Shown one piece after another: positions 32,305 through 41,840 of a DNA stretch of 62,500 bases. The notes under the pieces were generated by a model. That model searched no databases, was not told where the DNA came from, and saw only the letters and a program-made list of their open reading frames with translations. The translations under genes were made by a program, and so were the position numbers. Origin of the DNA: Paulinella micropora. Its lineage: Eukaryota > Cercozoa > Imbricatea > Euglyphida > Paulinellidae. The DNA lies in the NCBI GenBank assembly GCA_019918135.1, contig WBZZ01003297.1:32501-95000 (forward strand). Reading direction: 5' to 3'. The stretch's first letter is position 1. Every line of letters begins with the position of its first letter.

Positions 32305-32775
32305 ATGGACGAGATTGCCGGGACCGTCAGCGACACGTTCAGTATGGAGAACGTTGCGCGCAGTGCTACTGCCGCGGCGTTCGCCTACTTTGCGACGCCG
32401 GTACTAGTGCAAAAGGACGCCCCCGTCTCGTTTGCGGCCGTGCCCGGGCTCAGAGGCGTGACCGTCAGCAAGTCGGTAGGCATGGCCATCATCGCGGCCG
32501 CGACGACCACGGTCGTGGACCTGCTGCAGTCCCGTGTGCTCAATTCAACACAAGAGGGCCGGCTGGCCCGTTACCATTCCTTGGCCCTGCACGTTGTCGG
32601 CGGTGGTCTGATCTACAGCGTGATGCCTGGCCTGCTGGCCGGTTACGGCCTGAACATGGCATCCGGTGACACGGGCAAGCAGCTCTTTATGCTCGGCGCG
32701 CTCTCAGAAGTCGTGTCGCAATACGCCTACGAAAACTATCTGAACCCGGCTGGCGAGGGCCACTACCGCTTCTAA
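32305..32775 (+). CDS. Multi-pass membrane protein (156 aa)
   Basis: Intact frame from ATG 32305, preceded by ACGGAGAAAAAAG. Four hydrophobic stretches are visible (around residues 20-36, 52-70, 92-110 and 125-140) with small residues and Gly motifs (VGMAIIAAATTTVVDLLQS; VVGGGLIYSVMPGLLAG). In NCLDV relatives such small proteins often sit in the virion inner membrane; that placement is inference from the neighbouring capsid genes. Confidence 0.65.
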   Translation: MDEIAGTVSDTFSMENVARSATAAAFAYFATPVLVQKDAPVSFAAVPGLRGVTVSKSVGMAIIAAATTTVVDLLQSRVLNSTQEGRLARYHSLALHVVGGGLIYSVMPGLLAGYGLNMASGDTGKQLFMLGALSEVVSQYAYENYLNPAGEGHYRF

Positions 32776-32817
32776 AAAGAGGCAAAAATTAAAACTTGTG
32801 GTCCTTCACTTAAGAAG

Positions 32818-33102
32818 ATGACCACGACTGTCGTGACACCGGAAGAAGCCCTAGCCGTGTGGGGAATTCTGGTCTTTGTGCTAGCGGTCCTGCTAGTGCT
32901 GCTGAAAAGGGCGAGAGCAAAAAAGCCGCCCGCCGTCGACCTGGACGCCTACGTGCCGCTCGACGATGTCGACCAAGAGACAAGCGCTGGCGCAGCTGTT
33001 CGGTGCGCTGGAGATGGTGTTCCAAAAGTACGGGCTGTTGCGAATCGAGGAGATCAAGGAACTGAAGCAGCTGCAGAGACTAGGTCTGGAACAGCAGGTT
33101 GA
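32818..33102 (+). CDS. Small single-pass membrane protein (up to 94 aa)
   Basis: ATG 32818. One strong membrane helix (ALAVWGILVFVLAVLLVLLK, residues ~11-30), then a basic stop-transfer patch (RARAKK). The frame overlaps the next gene by ~137 bp; the end of the frame looks less protein-like, so the natural C-terminus may have been shorter. Probably a virion membrane component. Confidence 0.5.
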   Translation: MTTTVVTPEEALAVWGILVFVLAVLLVLLKRARAKKPPAVDLDAYVPLDDVDQETSAGAAVRCAGDGVPKVRAVANRGDQGTEAAAETRSGTAG

Positions 33103-33334
33103 GGCCGTACAGACATGGTTCTTGCCTGCCTGGAAGGACGGCAAGCTCGCTGACTTTGTGCGCTCCGAGGCCGGAATCTGGGCCGAGCTCGTCTGCAAGT
33201 TCCGCGCGCCCACGCAGCAGCTCCAGCAGCTGCAGCAGCACCTCGTGGCTAAAAGACAGCTGTGCCAGGACCAAGCCTTCCTTGGCGAAATTGCTGCTCT
33301 CTTGGCAAAAATATGTGCGGTCATTACGTATTAA
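32966..33334 (+). CDS. Helical unknown protein (122 aa)
   Basis: ATG 32966, intact to TAA 33334. Alpha-helical with Gln/Leu-rich amphipathic segments (FGALEMVFQKYGLLRIEEIK; TQQLQQLQQHLVAKRQL), suggesting coiled coil. Overlaps the end of the preceding membrane-protein frame. No family recognised. Confidence 0.55.
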   Translation: MSTKRQALAQLFGALEMVFQKYGLLRIEEIKELKQLQRLGLEQQVEAVQTWFLPAWKDGKLADFVRSEAGIWAELVCKFRAPTQQLQQLQQHLVAKRQLCQDQAFLGEIAALLAKICAVITY

Positions 33335-33379
33335 AAAATTTTAATCTTGCGCACAAACGTTTTTTAAATAACTCTACGG

Positions 33380-33661
33380 ATGGGCAAGCGAGCTCGCGAA
33401 CGCCGGACTGCCAAGAAGTCGGCCAAGAAAGAAGAAAGGCGAGAGAAGGAGACTGCCAAGCGGGAGGCGAAGAAAGAGAAGGAGGACGAGCACGCCGCCA
33501 AGCGCGCGCGCATCGGCCGGCGCAAGTACGAAGACAGGGAGAACAAGCAGCACAACAAGGAGGACCGCCAGAAGACCGCGCGGACGATGGGCGTGGCGGT
33601 GCCGCTCGCGGTCGGGGCCGTCGCGATCTCGGCCGCCATGATAATGTCTGGAAAAAAATAA
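33380..33661 (+). CDS. Basic protein with C-terminal membrane helix (93 aa)
   Basis: ATG 33380. Residues 1-68 are extremely Lys/Arg/Glu-rich (KKSAKKEERREKETAKREAK), then comes a single hydrophobic helix (MGVAVPLAVGAVAISAAMIM) and GKK. A tail-anchored layout with a charged face could link membrane and DNA. Directly precedes the major capsid gene. Confidence 0.6.
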   Translation: MGKRARERRTAKKSAKKEERREKETAKREAKKEKEDEHAAKRARIGRRKYEDRENKQHNKEDRQKTARTMGVAVPLAVGAVAISAAMIMSGKK

Positions 33662-33707
33662 ATTATTTATTTTCTGGTTGCCTTATATATAACTAACAGA
33701 CACCGAG

Positions 33708-35472
33708 ATGTTCGGCGGCAAGCGAACGAGCGTGACTATGATGCCCCCACCCGGGAAGAAGGCCAGGCTCGTAGAGTCCCAGGAGCGCGACGCCAAGACC
33801 GGCGCCTTGGTCGTGACTGCCACGAATCATATCGCCAAGAGGCCTACCCGCCCAGTGTGGACACAGATCATCATGACACCCAAGCCCAACACAGCCGCCT
33901 TGCACAACACCGCGTACTTCTCGTTTATTCTTGAAAACCGCGCGGCGGGCGCCATCGAGGACGCCACCCTTCGCTTCGAGATCAAGTTCGCGGCCGGCAG
34001 CCCGCAGCCGACCGACTCGCGTGTCCTGCCCGTGACCCAGTGGTGGGATCGCATCGAATTCTACGAAAGGCTGTCTGGCCGGGAGCTGGCGCGCTACTAC
34101 GGCAACGTTTTGCACCTGCTGATGAACACCCTGAGCCAGGAGGCGCTGTCGAGCATCAACGACATGCTCAACCAGGACAAGTACGGCCGCCCGAGCTCGC
34201 GCACGTGGCGCAGCGGCGACGTCCAGCATTTCTACCTGCCCGTCGTGCACCTGTTTTTAGCCAGCATGGACTTGGACCTGAGCCACCTTAACGCTTCTAC
34301 CCCAAGGGCTCGATCTTTGTCGAGAGCCAGAGCGCACTGGCCGTGCCGTGTACCGCGACGCTGGAGGAAGTGCGCTGGATCTCCTCGTCCACGCTCTTGC
34401 CCAACGGCCTGCTGGTGGGCAAGCACCCCGACAAAATCGGCAAGGTCGTGCAGCACCGCTAACTGGACTTGTTCAGTTTATCGACCACGGCCGCGAGATG
34501 TTGCCGTCGAGCAGAGTCACAGTGAACCTCGACCAGTTCAACCATCAATCCGGAGCGTTGTTTGTGTACCTGCGGCGTTCGGGCAGCCAGGGCGTGGCCT
34601 ACGACGCGGGCGCGGTCACCTACTACCCGCAGTACGCCTACGACTCGACCGGTCGGCTGTTCAAGGGCGAAGCGCTCGGCGACGACGCCACCATCGACTT
34701 AGAGGACGTGCAGGGCCGTTCTCAGCTTGGACAAGGAGTGGCAGTGGACGAGCGTTACTTCAGAGAGCACACTGCCAACGAGCTGTTCAACGAGGTCTTT
34801 GCGGCCAACAACAATGTCTACGTCATCCCGTTCTCGCACGATTTGCGTGCCATGTTGGACGGAGAGATGAACGGGTTCAAGGTGTTCCAAGGCGCCAGAG
34901 AACGGCTGGTGTTCAACACGGCGCCCGCGCCCACCGAGGCCACGCTGGAGCTTGCGCCACAGGGCACCATCACGTTGAACAACAACCGCCTCATCTTCAA
35001 GTACGACGGGGTAGTGCTGGCCATTGCCGATATCGACGGTGATGCCGGCTACACTGGCGCGGCGATCGGCTCCAGCCAGTGGCATTACTCTTTCGACGAC
35101 GTCGGTGCCTGGACCAAGATCAACGCGCTGCTGGCGAACAGCAGCTACCTGAAGAGCAAGGGTATCAGGATCTCGCTCGCGAGCGCCGGCGGCACGGCCG
35201 CGGACTTCAGCAATAACAACGTGATCGCTACTTTTACTGACCGCTCCGACCAGCCCTTGATCTGCGACAAGGACGATCTGCTGCGGTTCACGATCGCGCT
35301 GGGCGACGCGACTGCGGCCGACCAGGCAGTGAAGGAGTTCCTCCCGAAGACCTACACCCGCGGCAAGCGCGGGTTCCGCAGCGGGATCTATGACATCTGC
35401 ATCTACTCGGCGTTCTTCCGACACCTGCGCGAAGGGCACGGGCGTTTGGAGGCCGCGGCGGTGCACAACTAA
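33708..35472 (+). pseudogene. Major capsid protein, double-jelly-roll type, two frameshifts
   Basis: Main shell protein. ATG 33708 (MFGGKRTSVTMMPPPGKK). The first frame has RPVWTQIIMTPKPNTAALHN, TLRFEIKF and WWDRIEFYERLSGRELARYY, which is jelly-roll-like. A frame change near 34285-34292 gives a short second frame (about 34290-34462). Another near 34455-34465 gives the third frame to 35472, with QFNHQSGALFVYLRRSG, NVYVIPFSHDLRAML and GMNGF-like EMNGFKVFQGARERL. Undisturbed length ~588 residues, normal for small NCLDV-type capsid proteins. Fold assigned from pattern and neighbours. Confidence 0.75.
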
Positions 35473-35533
35473 AACATCAGGAAGACAAAAGCGTTTTTAA
35501 AGTTAAAGGGCAACTGATTGGCGAGAAAAGAAA

Positions 35534-35665
35534 ATGGAACCGCTCGTGGCCGCGATTGTCGCCGTTATTGTGATAGGAGTGGTTGGGTGCGTGTGCATCC
35601 TGTACTTTCCGGTCAGGTGTCCGGACGAACAAGTGGCGCCGGCAGTGGTGGTGGCGCAAGCGTAA
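35534..35665 (+). CDS. 43-aa single-pass membrane protein
   Basis: ATG 35534 to TAA 35663-35665. Almost the whole N-terminal half is one membrane helix (AAIVAVIVIGVVGCVCILYF), followed by a short hydrophilic tail. It sits just after the capsid gene behind an AT-rich leader containing AGAAAAGAAA. Tiny virion membrane proteins are common in NCLDV-type clusters. Confidence 0.5.
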   Translation: MEPLVAAIVAVIVIGVVGCVCILYFPVRCPDEQVAPAVVVAQA

Positions 35666-35723
35666 GACAGCAACTGTTTAATAAGATTATCTACTTGGCC
35701 GAAAAACACCCTCAAGCGTTCGT

Positions 35724-36266
35724 TTAGATTTTGTTCGGCGGCTGCCCAGTAGCGCTGCCGCCGAGAGACGACCGCCTGCGCCAGCTGGGGTACGAACGGG
35801 CCAGCCCCAAGCCGCCGAGGTCTAATAAAGGCAGCTGGATGTTGAAGAACAAGCTCTGCTGCTGTCGGTCGTCGCCGGTGGCCCAGGCACCGGTCGGCAA
35901 GGGCTCATACCGCACGGGGCGCACGAACTCGGTGACGAGGCCGACGAGGTCGTTGGGCAGATGCCGGTCTAACAACCGCAGCGCCAAGTGCTCCGCTGCC
36001 ACCGCGCGAAGGACCTGCCGCGCCACCGGCTGCACCAGGACGGCCACGTCGAGGAACGAGCACGACACAAAGGGAGCGGGCACAAAGAAGACCTGGCCGC
36101 TGCCCTCATGCACGACGGGCTGGCTGTTGCGCGCAGTCACCGGAACAGAGCTCGCCAGCAGTTCGGGTATCGTCGGCGCGATGTCGTTGAACGCGGGGCT
36201 CTTGCACCTGTGGTCGATCAGGGCGTCCACGACCCGTCGCTCGGCCTCTGTCATCATCGAAGTCAT
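35724..36266 (-). CDS. Unknown viral protein, LPxDL motif family
   Basis: Start taken at ATG 36266 (MTSMMTEAERRVVDAL), because upstream codons run through promoter sequence with ACTTTTTTTTGAATT. A hydrophobic middle section precedes the motif LPNDLVGLVTEFVRPVRYEP and then GAWATGD. The same motif, with Y-E-P-L / H-E-P-L and GAW, occurs at 48260-49068, and in part at 5427-6395. Intact. The motif start is F-box-like but the family is not one I recognise. Confidence 0.65.
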   Translation of the reverse strand: MTSMMTEAERRVVDALIDHRCKSPAFNDIAPTIPELLASSVPVTARNSQPVVHEGSGQVFFVPAPFVSCSFLDVAVLVQPVARQVLRAVAAEHLALRLLDRHLPNDLVGLVTEFVRPVRYEPLPTGAWATGDDRQQQSLFFNIQLPLLDLGGLGLARSYPSWRRRSSLGGSATGQPPNKI

Positions 36267-36450
36267 TCCGGTTCTAGCTTTATGAAAGTGACAAGTCACT
36301 TTTTTTTGAATTTGGGGCCCGGCCGAACCATTTGACTTGTCTCCGTTCAAAAAGCAGTGTCCGTTACTTTTCTTTTGAATCTGTGCCCGTTAGTAAAAAA
36401 ATAATCCTCTGTTGCCCTTTTGTAACTAAAGGACAAAAGCACAACTAGAG

Positions 36451-36794
36451 ATGTCTTCCAGCTCCTGTGCAACTTGCGGCCACGCCACCGCCGCCCCTGT
36501 GAAGGAAAAGAAGCACAGAGCGCCGTCTGCCTATAACCAGGTAACATTGTCACGGGACGTTATTTTGCTGGAAATCATGCTTTTCGTTGTTTATAGTTCT
36601 TCAAGGACCAGATGGCCACGCCCGAAGTCAAGGCCATGCAACACAAGGAACGCATGGCGTACATCAGCTCGAAATGGAACCAACAGAAGGCGGCTGCTCC
36701 TGCTCCTTCTTGCGCTGCACCCCAGCCGGAACAGGTATCGGCAGCGAGCGAGGCACTCCCTGCTGGACGCCCTGTCCTCGTGCGTTCGATCTAA
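36451..36794 (+). CDS. YABBY/HMG-like viral protein, one spliceosomal intron
   Basis: Exon 1 (36451-36540) encodes MSSSSCATCGHATAAPVKEK, with a C-x2-C pair, then KHRAPSAYNQ. Intron 36541-36596 is 56 nt, begins GTAACATT and ends TTTATAG. Exon 2 (36597-36794) continues in frame FFKDQMATPEVKAMQHKERM, AYISSKWN and a flexible tail. RAPSAYNxFFKxxM...K-E-x-M-x-x-I-S-x-x-W is the YABBY/HMG-like box found in many NCLDVs, a probable DNA-binding or chromatin factor. The split falls inside the box, so splicing is required. Its 3' end overlaps the convergent resolvase gene by ~130 bp. Confidence 0.8.
36541..36596 (+). other. Intron in YABBY/HMG-like gene
   Basis: 56 nt, GTAACATTGT to GTTTATAG, AT-richer than flanking exons. 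Removing it reconstitutes the SAYN-FFK box in frame. Confidence 0.85.
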
Positions 36795-37314
36795 CCAGTG
36801 CACAGAACGCGAGACCAAAGGCATCCGAGAGGTGCTCGTTTTCGCTGTGGCATTTAGTCTCGCCAGTGACGTTGAACGATTCTATTAAATTCTGTGCCAG
36901 AACCCTGGACTGTAACTTGAATTTGCCCTTGATCCGTCTGGACATGGCCGGTGTCAATGAGAAGAAGCACGAAAACTTGAAACTAGAGGCATAATAGAGT
37001 AGCTCCTTGGCACCGAGACTGAGCATAGTTGCACCGGCCGCCGCTTGGATAAGCAGATTTGACGGGTTTGTGTTTGCTCTCCCAAACACTTGGTCCTCGA
37101 TAACGCAGACGTCAGCGTTGTGCACTTCATCAATTGCGTTCAGGCACGCAAACAGGGACTTGGTCTTGAAGCTGTCGATGTCGTCCTGTCTGGCGATGTC
37201 TAAAACGTTGGCATACGTGACGGTGATAGCGTTGGTGCTGTTGTCCTTTGTGAGCACAACCACACCAAGATTTCTCAGTCCCGGGTCGATTGACACCACT
37301 TTTTCTATTTTCAT
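36664..37314 (-). CDS. RuvC-like Holliday junction resolvase (A22-type)
   Basis: Resolves branched or concatemeric DNA before packaging. Intact 216 codons. Catalytic acidic residues: D in VVSIDPGLRNLGVVV (residue ~9), E in DVCVIEDQVFG (~73) and D in EHLSDAFGLAFCAL (~160), the RNase H-fold layout of pox/NCLDV RuvC-like resolvases. The last ~40 residues (SIPVPAG, KKEQEQPP) are an extension that overlaps the convergent YABBY-like gene. Start at MKIEKVVS fits the family. Confidence 0.85.
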   Translation of the reverse strand: MKIEKVVSIDPGLRNLGVVVLTKDNSTNAITVTYANVLDIARQDDIDSFKTKSLFACLNAIDEVHNADVCVIEDQVFGRANTNPSNLLIQAAAGATMLSLGAKELLYYASSFKFSCFFSLTPAMSRRIKGKFKLQSRVLAQNLIESFNVTGETKCHSENEHLSDAFGLAFCALVRSNARGQGVQQGVPRSLPIPVPAGVQRKKEQEQPPSVGSISS

Positions 37315-37359
37315 TTATCTTTCTTTGTTTTAATACAAGACGAAATTTCTTTTTTTTGT

Positions 37360-38544
37360 TCACACGTCCTCATACCAAGACAAGCTGACGTACACGTCGG
37401 CACTGCCTGTAGTGGTCGAGGCGGCCAGACACAGCACTTCTCCGGGCCCAACGCTGATGTCCAGCTTGCTCAAGTCTAGCGAAGCGGCGGCTGAGCCGCT
37501 CGAGGACACGACGCACGCCACGGCCGCATTGCCACCACTGATGTTCACCAAGCTCGCGCTGTACTCAGTATTAGAAGCGGCCGAGTCGTGGTTCGCGTAG
37601 GTCGGCGCGCTGCCAAACGTGGCCTGGGTCAGCACGCGCAGGGTCACTGGTTTCGTGCCACTTACGACGGCGACCGTCAGCAGCAGCGGGTACAGCACGT
37701 CGTTGTTGGCCAGGGCACCAATCAAGGTCTTGTTGCGGATGGTCAGCACGTTCTGTTCGGTGGCGCCGATGGTCTGCATGGTGGGACGAGCAAAGGTCAG
37801 GCCAAGCTGTCGTACAAAGCCCTCGACAAAGACACCGACCGAGGCGCTGCGCAGCTGCGCGCTCGCGCCAATCGTCTGCAGACGGAAAGGCAGCGAAGCG
37901 TTCGACAGCGACGGCAGGGTATTGGCGCCCGCGTAGCGTATGCGGTGCACAGGCACGAGGGCGCCGTCCAGCTGCCGTTAGGTCGAGAAGACGATGGCGC
38001 CAAAGCCCAAGTATTGGAATTCGATTTCGAAGATATTGCCCTTTGACCAGTCCTTGCGATTTAAGCTGTCGCCGCCGAGACAGGTATCCAGGTTCCAATT
38101 CTTTTGGTCGATGTACGTGTCCACGCCCGCGTTGCGGTGCAGGATGCGCAGCCGGTTGGACTGTGTCTGGTCCTGCATAAAGAAGAACCCGTTGGAGTCG
38201 TCGCCGATGCCCGCCCGCGCCGAGTTGGCTACATTCGGTGACGCAGGAAAGATGGCAGTGAAGCGGCAGACCAGCCCTTGCCCCGCGCGGTACTTGCAGC
38301 GCCTGAGACTTTGGGCCTGTGCCGTGCCGCTCAGCGATACCAGGCCGTTGGCGCAGGCCACCGAGCCAGAGGTAGTGAACTTGCGCGGGTTGAGCAAGCC
38401 AGCGTAAGGGAAAGCCTCCTGCAAGAGCGGCGTAGGGTACGCGACCTTGTGCTCTCCAAAGGCCGTGGTCATGGAGGGCAACGGCTTGGTCTCGATGGTG
38501 TCCTCCAGCCGCAGCCGTTTCGTGCCGCCGAGCGTCAGTGACAT
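37360..38544 (-). pseudogene. Putative virion structural protein, in-frame TAA
   Basis: ATG 38544 (MSLTLGGTKRLRLEDT). The first part includes LNPRKFTTSGSVACANGLVS, CKYRAGQGLVCRFTAIFP and GDDSNGFFFM; these blocks recall a family of phage and giant-virus structural proteins I cannot name securely. TAA at 37978-37980 interrupts; the same frame continues to 37360 with beta-rich sequence (VFVEGFVRQLGLTFARP; NNDVLYPLLLTVAVVSG). Total ~394 codons. Placed between capsid, penton-like and fibre genes, it probably belongs to the virion. Confidence 0.6.
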
Positions 38545-38607
38545 TTTTTCATTTTCTGTTATTTGTTAGTAGTTAGTGACCGGGAAAATAAGTTTTTTGT
38601 ACAAACA

Positions 38608-39432
38608 ATGAGCTCCCTGCGCAACATTAGCAAAATGAACCTGCTGGCCAGGAGCAAGGACCGGGACAGGGTACAGGGAGTGGGCGACAGCGCCTAGTTC
38701 CGGCTGCCCTTGTCGGAGGCTATCGAGGGCCGGTACAAGCTCATTTGGGCCACGGTGCCCAACGCGCTATACAACGTGAATTCGAAAAACAACAAGTTGT
38801 ACCTGACCAGCACGGCCACGGGCGACGTGACCATTACGATCCCATCGCAGAATTACACTGGTGAGACCCTGGCGGACGCGCTGCAGAGTTTGCTGATCAA
38901 CGAAGGGTACGTGCAGCCCGGGCAGACGATCGGCATCACGTACCTCGATACCCACCTCAAGCTGCAGTTTACGTTGAGCGCCGGCGCCGAGTTCACGATC
39001 TACTGCAGGCAATCCAATACGGACAGCGCGCACGCGGTGCTCGGCTTCGAGACTTCGGCACAGGACGCAGCGGCACAGCTGACTCCGGGGCAGACCAGGG
39101 TCTTGCCCAGCGTGGTGGCGCTAGGCCTGCCGACTAGCATTGGCATCCGAATCAAGGAGTGCTCGAGTTTGGCCTACTCGGTCGGCGGCTTCTACGAAGT
39201 GTGGAACGGCAGCAGCGTCACGCGCGGCACCAAGGATCACTCGGCCAGCTTGATCATTCCGTTCCTGGCCTCGAGCGGTGGGTACCAGTCTAGCGCCCAG
39301 GACAGGCACGACCAGTACGTCTACTTTCCTAGCGCGGTCAAGTATCTCAACATCCAGGTCGTGTCGCCGGACACGCGCGACAAGGTTGACCTCAATGGAG
39401 CAGACTGGGAAATGCTGCTGAGCAAGGCGTAA
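38608..39432 (+). pseudogene. Penton/minor capsid-like protein, in-frame TAG
   Basis: ATG 38608 opens a basic N-terminus (MSSLRNISKMNLLARSKDRD) to TAG 38695-38697. The same frame continues to TAA 39432. The body is beta-rich: WATVPNALYNVNSKNNKLYL, ITIPSQNYTGETLADALQSL and LIIPFLASSGG. N-x-x-Y-N-V followed by I-P-x-x-N-Y-T/S and helix A-D-A-L resembles the single-jelly-roll penton proteins of polinton-like and related viruses; this comparison is from memory. 274 codons without the stop. Confidence 0.55.
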
Positions 39433-39480
39433 GGAATTTTTTTTAATATTGTGGGCGATGTATTTCAAGACGAAATCGCA

Positions 39481-39717
39481 ATGGTAAGGAGCACTGGGAA
39501 GTTGGCAAGAGCCGCGAGAGGCGCGCCACCGCGAGCACCGCGGCCGGCGGCAGCGGCAGCAGCACCGCCACCGGACCCAGTCGAGCAGCACCACCACGAC
39601 CCAGTCGAGTACACGCGCTACCTGCTGGCCCTGACCAAGAAGAAGAAGAACAGCCCCGGTATGCCGGCCTTCAAGCCAAAAGCGGCCAGGCGAAAGAAGA
39701 AGAAGACGAAAATTTAA
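39481..39717 (+). CDS. Small basic Ala/Pro/Lys-rich protein
   Basis: ATG 39481 (the frame is also open from 39451). 78 residues rich in Arg, Ala and Pro (RAARGAPPRAPRPAAAAAAP), ending in Lys clusters (KAARRKKKKTKI). The composition suggests a DNA-condensing core protein or a nuclear-localised factor; no family assigned. Downstream of the penton-like gene in the same direction. Confidence 0.5.
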   Translation: MVRSTGKLARAARGAPPRAPRPAAAAAAPPPDPVEQHHHDPVEYTRYLLALTKKKKNSPGMPAFKPKAARRKKKKTKI

Positions 39718-39758
39718 ATATTGTCACAAACTTTCTTTTAACAGACGAAAAAAGAAGG

Positions 39759-40420
39759 ATGGACGAGAAAGTCGTGATATCGCGGGAGGACTCGCATGAC
39801 TCGGAAGACTCGGACGTAAAGCGAGAGGAAGAAAAATGGTCCTCGCGCCACGAGTCTTATTTTGCCAGCGTGGTGGACGAATGCGCGCTGCACGCGCGCC
39901 TCAACAACTCGGCCGGCTATTTTTACTACAACAAGTTCCTGATCTTCGGGCTGCTGGCTACTATCGTGCCGGCGATCTGCTCCGTCGTCGTCGGCAACTT
40001 CGGCTTCAAGGCGTGCGAAGCGGGCCGGGCCGGCTACGACTGGGTCAGTGTGACCTGCCTGATCCTGGTGGCCATCATCTCCGGCATCAACAGCTTTTCC
40101 AACTTTGGGCAAAAAGCAGAGCGCCACTTCTCCTGTGAGATCCTGTTCGAGATGGTCAAGAACGAACTGTCAGTCGAATGGCCAAGAAGAGGCGCTTTAG
40201 ATTAGCAGCGGACGTGCTGCTGGTCAAGATTACCATGGCCCTGGAGAAAGTGCGTTCGAACGAGCAGGTCATACCTGGCCCGATGCTGTGGGCGCACCGC
40301 CTGGACCGCGAGAAGCTGGCCAAAGCGCGCGCACAGATGGTGACGAGCGGTGACCCTGTTAGGATCCACCACAGCACGCCCGTGACGCTGGGCAGGCACT
40401 TGATCCCGATGCCTACATGA
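39759..40420 (+). pseudogene. Two-helix membrane protein (SLATT-like), one frameshift
   Basis: ATG 39759. Acidic N-terminus, then a helix with Tyr residues (GYFYYNKFLIFGLLATIVPA) and a second membrane helix (SVTCLILVAIISGINSF), a SLATT-like layout. The frame ends at 40205, but coding content moves near 40170-40190 to another frame ending at 40420 (KKRRFRLAADVLLVKITMAL). That K-R-R-F-R...D-V block normally follows such helices in viral relatives, so I infer one ~220-codon gene with a frameshift. Confidence 0.5.
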
Positions 40421-40760
40421 CCGTGCAGACCTTGGGACACAGCTCGCAGCAGTTGGAAGCGAGGGCGGCCTTCACGAGCTCCCAGATGACATCGACCACG
40501 GGCGGGATGAGCTTGTCCACGTTGTCGTCGGGACACAAGTCCACGAGCACCGAAATAAGGATCTGCTTCTTCTCCTCGCCAGTGTGGTTAGTATAGAGAG
40601 CAAGGTACTTGACCCCGTGAACAATGAGCTGCGGCACTGACTGCCAGCTGAAATCGCTGTATGTGCGCTTGAGCTCGAGTGCGAGCTCGTGCGAGGTTAC
40701 GGTGATGGACTCTGGCGACGAGGGCATCAGCCGTTGTTCGGTCTTACGTCTTTGCAACAT
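40413..40760 (-). CDS. Unknown viral protein (115 aa)
   Basis: Intact, ATG 40760. Helical, with SWQSVPQLIVHGVKYLALYT, GEEKKQILISVLVDLCP and a Cys-containing end (CCELCPKVCTVM). G-x-x-K-K-x-x-x-I-x-V-L in a small helical protein recurs in algal NCLDVs but I know no function. Convergent with the membrane-protein gene; 3' ends overlap by 8 bp. Confidence 0.5.
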   Translation of the reverse strand: MLQRRKTEQRLMPSSPESITVTSHELALELKRTYSDFSWQSVPQLIVHGVKYLALYTNHTGEEKKQILISVLVDLCPDDNVDKLIPPVVDVIWELVKAALASNCCELCPKVCTVM

Positions 40761-40825
40761 GTTCTTTGTTTTGTTTGTGCCATAAGAAAAAAGTATATCC
40801 TCTTTCCTTTAGTATTAAAAGAGGG

Positions 40826-41840
40826 ATGGCCTTGCTGAAACTGGACAACCGGCAGTTGAACGAATGGACACCGAAGAAAAACTGCTCGTGCCGCAAGCAT
40901 CGCGACTTTGTCTCTTTCCGATACGGCGTCCGGACCTGTATTCATTCTATGAAGCTTCCCTGCGGTCGTTCTGGACGGCAGACAAGCTTGATCTGAGCCG
41001 GGAACAGGCCGATTTCAAGAAATTGAGTGCGGACAGCAGCATTTTATTAAGATGGTGCTGGGCTTTTTCGCCTCGAGCGACGGCATCATCCAAGAGAACC
41101 TGGCCGCTAATTTTTTGGCTGAGGTGCAATATTCCGAAGCAAGACTTTTTTATTCTTACCAGATCTTTAATGAAGCCGAACACTCGCGGACCTACAGCCT
41201 CTTGATCGACACGATCATTAGCGACCAGACAGAGAAGGACAAGCTGTTCAATGCGATCACGCAGGTCCCGACCGTGGCACAAAAAGCGAAATGGGCGCTG
41301 CAGTGGCTCAGCCCGGCCCGGTCTTCGTTTGCCAAGCGGCTGGTGGCGTTCGCTTGTGTGGAACTTGTCCAGTTCGCCTCTTCTTTCGCCTCCATCTTTT
41401 GGCTGAAACAAAAGCACCCGGGCCTGCTGCAGGGCCTGTGCACCAGCAACGAGTTTATTGCGCGGGACGAGAGACAGCACGGCCTGTTCGCGTGCCACTT
41501 GTACAAGCACCACGTGTCGAACAAGCTGCAGATGTCGCGCATTTTCCAGATCGTGGCGGGCTGCGTCGAAGTCGAACGGAGGTTCATCAGCGAGTCGCTG
41601 CCGGTGGCCTTGCTAGGCCTGAATGCCACGCTGATGGAGCGGTACGTCGAGTTTGTGGCAGACGGCCTGCTGCAGAACTTGGGCCTGAGCGAAAAGCTGT
41701 ACGGGGTGGCCAAGTGCCCTTTGCCCTTCATGGAGCAGCTAGGCGTGGTAGGCAAGACTAACTTTTTCGAGAAAAGAGTGAGTGAGTACGCGCGGGCGCC
41801 GGCCAAGGAGCCCGAATGGGGCCTAGACCAGGACTTCTAG
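40826..41840 (+). pseudogene. Ribonucleotide reductase small subunit (class I), two frameshifts
   Basis: Supplies the radical to the large subunit encoded at 10685-12921. ATG 40826 opens a short frame (MALLKLDNRQLNEW). A change near 40865-40875 enters the second frame (PDLYSFYEASLRSFWTADKL), and another near 41040-41055 enters the main frame to 41840. Metal ligands: D/E in the second frame, SDGIIQENLA, E-x2-H in NEAEHSRTYS, E in FACVELVQFASSF, and E/H in ARDERQHGLFAC. The protein is otherwise complete, including the C-terminal peptide region (PEWGLDQDF). Confidence 0.9.

Noticed and set aside
34285..34465. Programmed frameshifting in the capsid gene
   Set aside because: Two shifts in ~180 bp, with no slippery site seen, and similar breaks in many other genes; decay or indel error is simpler.
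4289..38697. Stop-codon reassignment explaining in-frame stops
   Set aside because: TGA, TAG and TAA all interrupt genes, and the same codons end other intact genes; frame changes occur as well.
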